Origin: an uncultured Bacilli bacterium
GTDB lineage: Bacteria > Bacillota_I > Bacilli_A > RF39 > UBA660
Assembly: GCA_934141145.1 (NCBI GenBank)
Contig: CAKPCA010000003.1
Span: 1-64,000, forward strand
Direction of reading: 5' to 3'
Length of the DNA stretch: 64,000 nt
The notes beneath the pieces are model-generated. The model was not told the origin of the DNA, searched no databases, and saw nothing but the letters and a program-made list of their open reading frames with translations. This document shows, piece by piece, positions 35,627 to 44,128 of this stretch (position 1 is the stretch's first letter; each line of letters opens with the position of its first letter). Made by a program: the position numbers and the translations under genes.

Positions 35627-36916
35627 ATGTTAGAAAAAATCAAATTTAAATATTTTCCAACAGTAACACTTTGTTATGATTATTTAATTAATAATCCAAA
35701 TATAGATGAAAAAGATAGAAATGATGCGATTGAGTTTGTATGTAATAATGCAAATGCTAGTGAATTATTTCATTTTTTAAACAATGCTGCTAAATTAAAT
35801 TTAAGTAAATATAATATTAGTGACTTAGTTCATGCACTTGCAGAAACTGATGATATTGGATATATGTTAGAAGTCGCAAATACAAGTATTATTACAAAAA
35901 ATGATAGATTTGTAATAACAAATGCAGTATATGTAAAAGCAAGCCTTGATGATGTAGAATATTATATATATAATGCTAAACAATTAGATAATGCGGATTA
36001 TTCATTATTATCAGAAAGAATAGTAAAAAGTAAAGATCCTGAAAAGATTTATAAATTCACAAGTGAATTTTTATTAAAAATTAAACAATATGAATTAAGT
36101 AAATTAACCTTTGCTATATGTTCAACTAGAAGTATTAAATATATAATTGAATTTAGTAAATTAGATATAGATGATAATATAAGTACTATAGTTGATACAC
36201 TATGTGCTATATCTGTACTTTCTGATCTTGTAAGATTTACTAAAGAAGTACAATTAAATGATGAATTATATATTCATAAAATAACACATGAATTTACAAG
36301 AGAAAATAGAATAAATTCAAAAGATATAAGATCATATATAAATGCATGTGCTAATTTAACAGAAATAGATTTTAATGAATTAACAAATGCTATGCTAAAA
36401 ACAACAAATATAAGTGCTATTATTTCATATGCAAAAGAAATATATGAATTATCTAATATTGATCAGACTAGTAATCTAGATAAAATAACTGATTACATAT
36501 GTGAGAATGGTAGTTCTAAAGATATTTATACATATGCAAGTGAAGTAAAATTATCTTCCCAAAACGTAAATAAACTTGCTAAAGAATTACTTAAAAAAGA
36601 AGATATTAAATATATTTATTTATTTTTAGAAAATATAAGTAATATAGATAAAGCAACTAAAAAAGAATTAATAGATAAAATAATTGTATCAAGACAAATG
36701 AAATATATATGTTTAATAATTGCTTTTGTGGACATAACTTTATTACATAAAATATTTACTAGTATGAGTGATTATTTATTATGTGTAAATTCATTAGGAT
36801 ATACAAAAGAAGAATTATCTAGTATATACCATAAATTATTTGATTTAATTCCTAATGAAAAGATAGTTCAAAGGGCAAAAGAAAAAGTAGAAAAATTAGC
36901 TCTTACAATTGAGTAA
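35627..36916 (+). CDS. Helical-repeat protein, family A (longer paralogue)
   Basis: 429 residues. Paralogue of the product of 30913, with more copies of the ~35-40 residue helical unit (NISDLVHALAETDDIGYMLE; SKLTFAICSTRSIKYIIEF; STIVDTLCAISVLSDLVRF; NVNKLAKELLKKEDIKYIY). The phrase LSSQNVNKLAKEL matches LSSQNVTKLADTL in the shorter copy, and the C-terminal caps match as well. No catalytic motif, signal or membrane segment. It is probably an alpha-solenoid binding platform. Own transcription unit between a terminator and mtaB. RBS AAAGGAAG. Confidence 0.65.
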   Translation: MLEKIKFKYFPTVTLCYDYLINNPNIDEKDRNDAIEFVCNNANASELFHFLNNAAKLNLSKYNISDLVHALAETDDIGYMLEVANTSIITKNDRFVITNAVYVKASLDDVEYYIYNAKQLDNADYSLLSERIVKSKDPEKIYKFTSEFLLKIKQYELSKLTFAICSTRSIKYIIEFSKLDIDDNISTIVDTLCAISVLSDLVRFTKEVQLNDELYIHKITHEFTRENRINSKDIRSYINACANLTEIDFNELTNAMLKTTNISAIISYAKEIYELSNIDQTSNLDKITDYICENGSSKDIYTYASEVKLSSQNVNKLAKELLKKEDIKYIYLFLENISNIDKATKKELIDKIIVSRQMKYICLIIAFVDITLLHKIFTSMSDYLLCVNSLGYTKEELSSIYHKLFDLIPNEKIVQRAKEKVEKLALTIE

Positions 36917-36945
36917 TTGCTGTTTATATTTTTTCTTTTTTTTAG

Positions 36946-36951
36946 TATAAT
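36946..36951 (+). promoter_or_regulatory. -10 element of mtaB
   Basis: TATAAT after a T-rich stretch, 24 bases before the TTG start. Confidence 0.4.
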
Positions 36952-36974
36952 ATTTTTTAGAAAGAAGTGATATT

Positions 36975-38135
36975 TTGAAAGTAGCGTTTTATACATTAGG
37001 TTGTAAAGTTAATGCATATGAGACAGAAGTTGCAATTAATAGATTTAAAGAAAAGGGTTATGAAATAGTACCTTTTGATTCTTTTTCTGACATATATATA
37101 ATAAATACTTGTTCTGTTACTAATTCTAGTGACCAAAAAAGTAGAAAAATTATTAGAAGTGCTAATAGACATAATAAAAATGCAGTAGTCGCAGTTATGG
37201 GATGTTATAGTCAAGTAAAACCTGAAGAAGTAGAAAAAATAGATGGAGTTTCTATTGTGATAGGAAATAAAGATAAAGCAAAAATTGTTGATTTGGTAGA
37301 AGAATATATAAAAAATAATAAAAAAATAACTAGAATTTATAATTTAATGCATGTTAAGTTTGAAGATATGATATTGGATAAATTTGAAAATCATACAAGA
37401 GCATTTGTAAAGATTCAAGATGGATGTAATAATTTTTGTACTTATTGCATAATTCCATATACAAGAGGAAATGTAAGAAGTAAAGATAAAAGTATTGTGC
37501 TAAAAGAAGTAACTGAGCTAGTTAAAAATGGATATAAAGAAATAGTTTTAACTGGAATACATACAGGTCACTATGGGCAAGATTTAGAAGAATATGATTT
37601 TAGTGATTTACTTTCTGAGCTTGAAAAAATAGATGGCTTAGAGCGAATTAGAATATCATCTATAGAAATAACGGAACTAAATGAAAAGTTTATGAATGTA
37701 CTTAAAAATAGTAAAAAAATAGTTGATCACATTCATATACCTTTACAATCTGGTTGTAATAAGATTTTAAAAGCAATGAATAGAAAATATGATATGAATT
37801 ATTATTTTAATAAAATAGAAGAAATAAGGAATATTAGAAAAGATATTGCAATTACAACAGATGTAATAGTAGGATTCCCCGGTGAAACAGAAGAAGACTT
37901 TAACATAACTAAAGAAAATATTAAAAAATTAAAATTTACTGAATTACATGTATTTCCATATTCAAAAAGAGAAGGCACACCTGCCGCTAACATGAAAAAC
38001 CAAATAGATGGAAATATAAAAAAACAAAGAGTAAAAGAATTAATTGAAATAAGTGAAGAATTAAAAAATGAGTATTATATAAAATTTATAGGAAAAGAAA
38101 TGATTGTACTTACTGAAAACTATGAAAATGGATAA
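36975..38135 (+). CDS. mtaB: tRNA t6A37 methylthiotransferase MtaB (TRAM domain cut off)
   Basis: Radical SAM enzyme that converts t6A to ms2t6A at tRNA position 37. 386 residues from a TTG start (AGAAGTGA site). N-terminal UPF0004 domain with TLGCKVNAYETE, NTCSVTNSSDQKSR and VMGCYSQ (three cluster cysteines); radical SAM motif CNNFCTYCIIPYTRG (about 147-161). The frame stops at TENYENG, exactly where the TRAM RNA-binding domain should begin; a TRAM-like sequence continues in the +1 frame (next feature). Catalytic parts are complete, so activity may persist with altered tRNA grip. Conserved position at the end of the heat-shock region. Confidence 0.9.
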   Translation: MKVAFYTLGCKVNAYETEVAINRFKEKGYEIVPFDSFSDIYIINTCSVTNSSDQKSRKIIRSANRHNKNAVVAVMGCYSQVKPEEVEKIDGVSIVIGNKDKAKIVDLVEEYIKNNKKITRIYNLMHVKFEDMILDKFENHTRAFVKIQDGCNNFCTYCIIPYTRGNVRSKDKSIVLKEVTELVKNGYKEIVLTGIHTGHYGQDLEEYDFSDLLSELEKIDGLERIRISSIEITELNEKFMNVLKNSKKIVDHIHIPLQSGCNKILKAMNRKYDMNYYFNKIEEIRNIRKDIAITTDVIVGFPGETEEDFNITKENIKKLKFTELHVFPYSKREGTPAANMKNQIDGNIKKQRVKELIEISEELKNEYYIKFIGKEMIVLTENYENG

Positions 38136-38262
38136 TTATGGTAAAGTAAGATTTAAATCTTCTATAGATGCTAAAAATAAACTTATAAAAGTAAAATTAT
38201 TAAATTATGAAAATGATATATTTGATGCAATAAGTGTAGAAAATAAAGTCACTAATAAATAG
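38122..38262 (+). CDS. Detached TRAM-like segment of MtaB (+1 frame)
   Basis: 46 codons from the ATG at 38122 (or 38128), overlapping the mtaB end by 14 bases in the +1 frame. It reads DNYGKVRFKSSIDAKNKLIKVKLLN across two short stretches (DNYGKVRFKSS and KNKLIKVKLLN), the spacing and residues of the TRAM domain that ends MtaB proteins (nYxkVxf...vkV.l). So either mtaB is frameshifted here, or the domain is made separately by coupled re-initiation. No slippery sequence is evident at the junction GGA TAA. Followed by the RBS of the next gene. Confidence 0.5.
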   Translation: MKMDNYGKVRFKSSIDAKNKLIKVKLLNYENDIFDAISVENKVTNK

Positions 38263-38272
38263 AAGGAATAAT

Positions 38273-38617
38273 ATGGTAGTAGTATATAAAAAGTATAATT
38301 TAAAACAATTAATAAAATTAAAAATATTAAGCAAAGAAATAGAATTAATATGTAAAATAACTAGTGAATTGGATTATTTATCATATTATAAAAATAAAAT
38401 AATTAGAATATATATTAATTCTAATTATGATGAAGGAATATATAAAATAATTACAAGGTATAAATTATCAAATGTATGTGATATGGAATATATAATGAAA
38501 TTTATAAATTATTATGTAAGGTCAAAATATAGTAAGGAAGTATTATCAATAATATTAAATAATAATATTACTGCAGGAAATAAAATAATAAAATTAGATA
38601 AAAAATATAATAATTAA
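38273..38617 (+). CDS. Hypothetical small helical protein
   Basis: 114 residues, basic (many Lys, Tyr, Ile, Asn), no family recognised. Helical segments such as LKQLIKLKILSKEIELICKI and YIMKFINYYVRSKYSKEVL are vaguely like the helical-repeat proteins at 30913 and 35627, but I cannot show homology. AGAAGGA ribosome site just after the TRAM fragment, so likely co-transcribed with mtaB. Confidence 0.5.
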   Translation: MVVVYKKYNLKQLIKLKILSKEIELICKITSELDYLSYYKNKIIRIYINSNYDEGIYKIITRYKLSNVCDMEYIMKFINYYVRSKYSKEVLSIILNNNITAGNKIIKLDKKYNN

Positions 38618-38623
38618 TTTTAT

Positions 38624-38653
38624 AAAAGATACTTAAAAAAAGTATCTTTTTTT
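38624..38653 (+). terminator. Terminator before recD2
   Basis: Eleven-bp stem (38624-38634 with 38640-38650), A5 loop, T7. Confidence 0.8.
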
Positions 38654-38661
38654 GTTATAAT
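38653..38661 (+). promoter_or_regulatory. Extended -10 promoter (TGTTATAAT) of recD2
   Basis: Begins on the last T of the terminator; ATG 18 bases after the -10. Confidence 0.6.
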
Positions 38662-38678
38662 TACTAAGGGAGAATATT

Positions 38679-40871
38679 ATGGAAAAATATATAAAAGGGA
38701 TATTTAGAAGGTTTATATTTAAATCAGATGACAATTATGTAGTTGGTTTATTTAAAGTAACTGATACTAATGATGAAGCTTTAGAAGAATACGTATCAAG
38801 TGTAATTACAATTACAGGTTATTTTCATGAACTTACTATGGATGAAAAATATATACTTTACGGAGAACTTGTTAATAATAATAAATATGGTAATCAGTAT
38901 AAAGTAACTGAATATGATAGATTAAAACCAGAAGGAAAAGATGCAATAATAGATTTTTTATCTAGTGATTTATTTCCTGGTGTTGGTGAAAAAACTGCTA
39001 AAGAAATAGTTGATACTTTAGGAGAAGATGCATTAGATATAATCTCAAATGATTATTCATCTCTTTTTTTAGTGCCTTCTATTAAAGAAAGTAAAGCTAA
39101 AAAAATATATGATACTTTGCATAAATATAATGAAAGTTATGAAATGATTGTATATTTAACAAGTATTGGTTTTACTATGACAGATGCAATGACTATATAT
39201 AATAAATATAAAGATATTACAAAAGAGGTAATAAATGATAATGTATATTCTATTATTGATGATATAGATGAAATAACTTTCTTAAAAGTAGAAAATGTTA
39301 GAAAAAATCTAAATATAGAAGACTTAGATTCAAGAAGAATTGTAGCAAGTATTATATACTCTATGAATAGTCTATGCTTTAAAAATGGTGATACATATCT
39401 TTTGATAGATGAAATATATAAAGAAACTATAAATATTATAAACTATGAATTTTCATTAGAAGATTTTGAAAATATATTATATGAAATTAGTAAAACGGGT
39501 AAAATAATTATAGAAAATAATTGTTATTTTCTAAGAGAATATTATAATTATGAAAACAATATTGCAGATACTATATATTATTTAACTAATAAAACTCCTG
39601 CAAAATATAAAAATATCGATAAAGAAATATTAAATATAGAAAATTATTTTGGTGTTAGTTATAATGATAAACAAATACTTGCTATTAAAGATGCACTTTT
39701 AAAAAATTTTAGTATTATAACAGGTGGACCAGGTACAGGTAAAACTACCATAATAAAAGCAATAATAGAACTATATAAGAAGCTAAATAAATTGTCTTAT
39801 GATGAATTAATTGAAGAAGTATGTTTACTTGCACCTACAGGAAGAGCAGCTAAAAGAATGAGTGAATCATGTCTTATGCCCGCATCTACTATCCATAGAT
39901 TTTTAAAATGGAATAAAGAAGCAAATAAATTTTTAATAAATGAAAATAATAAATCTAATGTAAAATTCGTTATTATAGATGAAGTTAGTATGATAGATGT
40001 ACCACTTTTAGATAGCTTATTTAAAGGCCTTAATAAAAATGTGCATATAGTTATGATTGGTGATTATAATCAACTTGAGAGTGTAGGACCAGGTAAAATA
40101 CTAAAAGATTTAATAGATAGTGATATGATTAATGTTACATTCCTAACAGATCTTTATAGACAAGATGAGAACTCTTATATAGCACTTTTAGCAAAAGAAA
40201 TAAAAGACAATGATATAGATGAAGATTTTGCTTTAAAGAAAGATGATTATAGTTTTATTGCATGTGATAAATATAATTTAAAAGCATATGTTAAAAATGT
40301 ATGTGAAAAAGCAATAGAAAAAGGATATAGTTCAAAAGATATACAACTTTTAGCACCTATGTATAAAGGTGAAAACGGAATAGATAATTTAAATAAAATT
40401 CTTCAAGATGTATTTAATCCGTTATATGATCAAAATGAAATTCATATAAAAGATATAGTATATAGAGAAAATGATAAAATACTTCAATTAGAAAACGATC
40501 CTGATAATAATGTATTTAATGGGGATATTGGTTATATATCTAAAATAGAAAAAAATAATATATTTGTTTCTTTTGATGGTAATGTAGTTAAGTATGAACC
40601 AAAAGATTATATAAAAATAAAACATGGATATGCAATAAGTATTCATAAAGCACAAGGTAGTGAATTTAAAATTGTTGTAGTACCAATATTATTTTCATAT
40701 AGAATAATGCTTTATAAAAAACTAATTTATACCGCAATAACAAGAGCTAAATCTAATTTAACTTTAATTGGTGAAAAAGATGCATTTTTGTATTCTGTAA
40801 AAAATGAAATTTCTTATGAAAGAAAAACTAAGTTAAAAGATAGACTTCTTTCTTATTTGATGAATAATTAA
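38679..40871 (+). CDS. recD2: RecD2-type SF1B DNA helicase
   Basis: 5'-3' helicase acting in replication-fork and repair pathways without RecBC. 730 residues. N-terminal OB-like and HhH regions (LFPGVGEKTAKEIVDTLG, about 100-117; second motif VPSIKESKAKKI), Walker A TGGPGTGKTTIIKA (about 347-360), motif Ia LLAPTGRAAKRMSE, Walker B FVIIDEVSMIDVPLL, motif III GDYNQLESVGPGKIL, and C-terminal HGYAISIHKAQGSEF with YTAITRAK. Full family length. Starts at the ATG at 38679 with AAGGGAGA. Confidence 0.94.
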   Translation: MEKYIKGIFRRFIFKSDDNYVVGLFKVTDTNDEALEEYVSSVITITGYFHELTMDEKYILYGELVNNNKYGNQYKVTEYDRLKPEGKDAIIDFLSSDLFPGVGEKTAKEIVDTLGEDALDIISNDYSSLFLVPSIKESKAKKIYDTLHKYNESYEMIVYLTSIGFTMTDAMTIYNKYKDITKEVINDNVYSIIDDIDEITFLKVENVRKNLNIEDLDSRRIVASIIYSMNSLCFKNGDTYLLIDEIYKETINIINYEFSLEDFENILYEISKTGKIIIENNCYFLREYYNYENNIADTIYYLTNKTPAKYKNIDKEILNIENYFGVSYNDKQILAIKDALLKNFSIITGGPGTGKTTIIKAIIELYKKLNKLSYDELIEEVCLLAPTGRAAKRMSESCLMPASTIHRFLKWNKEANKFLINENNKSNVKFVIIDEVSMIDVPLLDSLFKGLNKNVHIVMIGDYNQLESVGPGKILKDLIDSDMINVTFLTDLYRQDENSYIALLAKEIKDNDIDEDFALKKDDYSFIACDKYNLKAYVKNVCEKAIEKGYSSKDIQLLAPMYKGENGIDNLNKILQDVFNPLYDQNEIHIKDIVYRENDKILQLENDPDNNVFNGDIGYISKIEKNNIFVSFDGNVVKYEPKDYIKIKHGYAISIHKAQGSEFKIVVVPILFSYRIMLYKKLIYTAITRAKSNLTLIGEKDAFLYSVKNEISYERKTKLKDRLLSYLMNN

Positions 40872-40935
40872 TAATTGTTAGTTAATAATATAAATGGCGC
40901 CAAAAACAAAAAACATATTATAACGAGGTGAAAAA

Positions 40936-41082
40936 ATGAAAAAAGCACTTGGCATGATGGTATTAGGTATTGGAGTAGGTGCAGCATCTTATGCTATGTA
41001 CGATCAATACAAATCTGGTAATTTACAAAAATTTATTAAGAAAACTAGTAAAGAAGTAGACAAAATGCTAGATAATATGTAA
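40936..41082 (+). CDS. Small membrane-associated protein
   Basis: 48 residues with a strong CGAGGTGA ribosome site seven bases before the ATG. A Gly/Ala-rich hydrophobic segment (LGMMVLGIGVGAASYAMY, about 5-22) is followed by a charged amphipathic tail (FIKKTSKEVDKMLDNM). The layout resembles DUF3042/YtxH-like small proteins, but the family is not certain. Ends directly before a terminator, so it is a well-defined gene despite its size. Confidence 0.7.
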   Translation: MKKALGMMVLGIGVGAASYAMYDQYKSGNLQKFIKKTSKEVDKMLDNM

Positions 41083-41084
41083 GA

Positions 41085-41111
41085 AAAGGTTCTCTATTTT
41101 GAGAACTTTTT
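41085..41111 (+). terminator. Terminator before proS
   Basis: Stem GTTCTC/GAGAAC (41089-41094, 41101-41106) with outer A-T pairs and a bulge, then T5. Confidence 0.65.
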
Positions 41112-41132
41112 CTTTTATATTTTTCTATATTA

Positions 41133-41141
41133 TGATATAAT
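41133..41141 (+). promoter_or_regulatory. Extended -10 promoter (TGATATAAT) of proS
   Basis: TG-n-TATAAT 28 bases before the ATG; no T-box leader is possible in the 88-base gap. Confidence 0.6.
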
Positions 41142-41169
41142 TTATTTAGCTTAAAAAGGAAGTGTAATA

Positions 41170-42870
41170 ATGAAATTAAAAAATAGCTTCTTTTATACTA
41201 TTAGAGAAGATATAAAAGATGAAGATAGTAAGAGTGGTAACTTACTTGTAAAAGCTGGAATGATTAAAAAAACATCATCTGGTATATATATGTATTTACC
41301 TCTTGGAATGAAAGTACTTGAGAATATAAAGAAAATAGTTAGAGAAGAAATGAATAATATTGGTAGTGAAGAAGTATTAATGCCATGCTTAATTAATGAA
41401 GAAGTTTATCAAAAATCAAATAGAATTAATGCATTTGGTAATGATATGTTTTCATTAAGTGATAGATATGATAAAAAATATGTACTAGGTCCAACACACG
41501 AAGAATTATTCACAATAGCAGCATTAAGTAAAGTACGTTCTTTTAAAGATCTACCATTCAGTTTATATCAAATTAATACTAAATTTAGAGATGAAGCTCG
41601 TCCAAGATATGGACTTATTAGAGTTAGAGAATTTTTAATGAAAGACGCATATTCCTTTGATAAAGATTTAGAGGGATTAGATAAAGTTTATAATGATATG
41701 TTTAATGCATACAAAAAGATATTTGCAAGACTTGGTATAAACTATAGAATAGTAAAAGCAGATACAGGATCAATGGGTGGACTTTTATCTGAAGAGTTTC
41801 AAGCAATAACTGATATAGGAGAAGATACTGTAGTATTTTGTGAATCATGCGATTACTCAAGTAATTTAGAAGTATGTGAATCAATAATAGATGATAGTGA
41901 AACTACTGAAAAAAAATTAGAAAAAGATTTAGTAGAAACAAAAGATGCTAAAACAATAGAAGAAGTCGCAAATTATTTAAATGAAGCAGAAAGTAAACTT
42001 GTAAAAACTCTTATTTATAAGATAGGTGATGAACTTTATGCAGTTTTAGTAAAAGGTGATTCAGAAGTTAATGAATTAAAATTAGAAAGATTATTTAATG
42101 GTAAAACAGTAGAACTTGCTTCTTTAGAAGATTTAAAAAATGTAAATACTGTAGTTGGATTTGTTGGTCCAATAGGAATAAATATAAAGGTTATAATGGA
42201 TAATGAAGTTTCACATATGGTAAATTTTGTAGTAGGAGCAAATAAAAAAGATTATCATTATAAAAATGTTAATATAGAAGATTTTAATGCTGATATAGTC
42301 GCAGATATAAGAAATGTAAAAGAAGGAGATATGTGCCCTAAATGTGGTAAAAAACTTAAATTTAAAAAAGGAATAGAAATAGGTAACACATTTAAATTAG
42401 GTACAAAGTATTCAGAAAGTTTTAATTTAATGTACCAAGATAAAGATAATACTTTAAAACCAGTAGTAATGGGATGCTATGGCATTGGTATAGGAAGATG
42501 TTTATCTGCTATAGTAGAACAAAAGAACGATGAAAAAGGTATTATATGGCCTATGAGTATAGCACCATTTAAAGTAGCAATAGTTGTAGTAGATATGAAA
42601 AATGATATTCAAGTAGATGCTGCAAACCATTTATATCAAACATTTACTGAAGCAGGTATAGAAACACTTCTTGATGATAGAAATGAAAGAGCTGGAGTTA
42701 AATTTAATGATATGGATCTTATTGGTATTCCAATTAGAATTACAATTGGTAGAAAAGCAGAAGAACATATTGTAGAACTTAAGAAAAGATCTGAACAAGA
42801 AATTAATGAAATATCTATATTTGATGTACTATACAAAGTACAAGATATTATTGATGAAGAGAATATATAA
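41170..42870 (+). CDS. proS: Prolyl-tRNA synthetase (bacterial type)
   Basis: Class II synthetase charging tRNAPro. 566 residues. Motif 1 region GIYMYLPLGMKVLENI, motif 2 TKFRDEARPRYGLIRVREFLMKDAYSF, motif 3 GCYGIGIGRCLSAIVEQ near 440. The insertion (INS) editing domain of bacterial ProRS lies between motifs 2 and 3 (about 220-400) and includes cysteine pairs FCESCDYS and MCPKCGKKL. C-terminal anticodon-binding domain from about 470. RBS AAGGAAGTG. Often follows rseP in Bacilli; here it is 34 kb away. Confidence 0.96.
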   Translation: MKLKNSFFYTIREDIKDEDSKSGNLLVKAGMIKKTSSGIYMYLPLGMKVLENIKKIVREEMNNIGSEEVLMPCLINEEVYQKSNRINAFGNDMFSLSDRYDKKYVLGPTHEELFTIAALSKVRSFKDLPFSLYQINTKFRDEARPRYGLIRVREFLMKDAYSFDKDLEGLDKVYNDMFNAYKKIFARLGINYRIVKADTGSMGGLLSEEFQAITDIGEDTVVFCESCDYSSNLEVCESIIDDSETTEKKLEKDLVETKDAKTIEEVANYLNEAESKLVKTLIYKIGDELYAVLVKGDSEVNELKLERLFNGKTVELASLEDLKNVNTVVGFVGPIGINIKVIMDNEVSHMVNFVVGANKKDYHYKNVNIEDFNADIVADIRNVKEGDMCPKCGKKLKFKKGIEIGNTFKLGTKYSESFNLMYQDKDNTLKPVVMGCYGIGIGRCLSAIVEQKNDEKGIIWPMSIAPFKVAIVVVDMKNDIQVDAANHLYQTFTEAGIETLLDDRNERAGVKFNDMDLIGIPIRITIGRKAEEHIVELKKRSEQEINEISIFDVLYKVQDIIDEENI

Positions 42871-42898
42871 GAAAAATTTTAAGAAATTTTTCTTTTTT
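42869..42898 (+). terminator. Terminator after proS
   Basis: Perfect 11-bp stem (42869-42879 with 42884-42894), TAAG loop, T7. Confidence 0.8.
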
Positions 42899-42942
42899 TA
42901 ATGGATTTTTTAAATTTTTAGCAAATATATTTTATAGGTAGT

Positions 42943-42971
42943 ATTTTCGACAAAATATTTAATTATATACT
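42943..42971 (+). promoter_or_regulatory. Sporulation-type promoter with Spo0A box
   Basis: TATACT -10 (42966-42971). At the -35 position (expected 42943-42948) there is no -35 match but a Spo0A box in reverse orientation: TTCGACA at 42946-42952, within TTTTCGACAAAA, the exact complement of the extended consensus. This layout is that of Spo0A-activated sigma-A promoters. Confidence 0.65.
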
Positions 42972-42996
42972 ATTATTATTTTAATAGGTGAAGAGT

Positions 42997-43455
42997 ATGA
43001 AAAAAACTACAATATTATATATTTTGGGTGCAATATTAATTGGTGTTTTTATAGGAAAATATGTTTATAATGGTTATCAAAATGAAACTAAAGAGGCATT
43101 TAAAGATATGAATGAAAATATTTATTTGCTTCAATATGGAGTTTATTCAAGTAATGATTCTATGATAGAGAATACTAAAAATCTAAAAGATTATTTTTAT
43201 TACATAGAAAATAATAAGTATCATGTAATCATAGGTGTTACTATGGATAAAGATTTAAAAGATAAAATAAAAAATGTAAATAGTATTGATAATGATATTT
43301 ATATTAAGAAAGTTTCTATAAACAATGATGAATTTATAGAATCATTAAAGCAATATGATAATTTAATTAAAAATACGGAAGACAAAACAACAATTTTGAC
43401 CGCAGAAAAACAAATACTATCAAAATATGAGGAGTTAATAATCAACAATGAATAA
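42997..43455 (+). CDS. SpoIIB-like SPOR-domain membrane protein
   Basis: 152 residues. One N-terminal membrane segment (about 5-24, ILYILGAILIGVFIGKYVY), then an extracytoplasmic domain with the SPOR-type start YLLQYGVYSSNDSM and strand KYHVIIGVTMD. In Bacillus the gene before (maf-)radC-mreBCD is spoIIB, a SPOR-domain protein needed for septal wall thinning in engulfment. Position, topology and the upstream Spo0A box agree, so SpoIIB-like is favoured; sequence alone is weak. AGGTGAAG sets the start at 42997. Overlaps radC by eight bases. Confidence 0.6.
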   Translation: MKKTTILYILGAILIGVFIGKYVYNGYQNETKEAFKDMNENIYLLQYGVYSSNDSMIENTKNLKDYFYYIENNKYHVIIGVTMDKDLKDKIKNVNSIDNDIYIKKVSINNDEFIESLKQYDNLIKNTEDKTTILTAEKQILSKYEELIINNE

Positions 43456-44128
43456 TTTACTTATTAAGAATATACCTGAATTTGATAGACCAAGAGAAAG
43501 ATTTAAAAAATATGGAGTTGAAAATTTATCAAATAATGAGCTTATTAGTATAATACTTTCTTCTGGTACTAAAAATATTTCGGTAAAAGAATTATCAAGT
43601 AATATCTTGGGTAAGTTAGATGATATATCTGATTTAAAAGATATGACGTTAAACAAATTAAAACAAACAAAAGGAATTGGTGAAGTAAAAGCAATAACAC
43701 TTTTATCTGCATTAGAATTAGGTAAAAGAGTATATTATGAAAAAAATATATCCAAAATAAAGATGAATAGTGCAGATAAAATATATAATTATATGAAGGA
43801 TATAGTGTGCAATAAAAACCAAGAATATTTTTATGCTTTATATCTTGATTCTAAAAAGAACCTTATTGATAAAAAATTATTATTTATTGGAACTATAAAT
43901 AAAAGCATAGTTCATCCAAGAGAAATATTTAAGTATGCTTATTTGTTAAGTGCGTCATCTATAGTATGTATTCATAATCATCCAAGTGGTGATCCACTTC
44001 CTTCAAAAGAAGACATGCTTATTACTAAACATTTAGTTGATATAGGAAAAATACAAGGAATAAGTGTAGTCGATCATATAATTATTGGAAATAACTATTA
44101 CAGTTTTTATGAAAATGGTGATATATAA
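43448..44128 (+). CDS. radC: RadC family JAB-domain protein
   Basis: 226 residues. HhH-like N-terminal part (PRERFKKYGVENLSNNELISI, LKQTKGIGEVKAITLLSALELGKR) and the C-terminal JAB/MPN metal motif IHNHPSGDPLPSKEDMLITK (HxH...S..D). Function still uncertain despite the name; a metal-dependent hydrolase is likely. Starts within the end of the SpoIIB-like gene and ends directly at the mreC start, in the conserved order seen in Bacilli, but maf and mreB are missing. Confidence 0.92.
   Translation: MNNLLIKNIPEFDRPRERFKKYGVENLSNNELISIILSSGTKNISVKELSSNILGKLDDISDLKDMTLNKLKQTKGIGEVKAITLLSALELGKRVYYEKNISKIKMNSADKIYNYMKDIVCNKNQEYFYALYLDSKKNLIDKKLLFIGTINKSIVHPREIFKYAYLLSASSIVCIHNHPSGDPLPSKEDMLITKHLVDIGKIQGISVVDHIIIGNNYYSFYENGDI

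Noticed and set aside
38122..38136. Programmed +1 frameshift in mtaB, prfB style
   Set aside because: The junction GGA TAA T lacks a good slip codon, and no upstream internal Shine-Dalgarno at the needed distance was seen.
41083..41170. T-box leader for proS
   Set aside because: The gap is 88 bases and holds a terminator and promoter of the previous unit, too short for a T-box.
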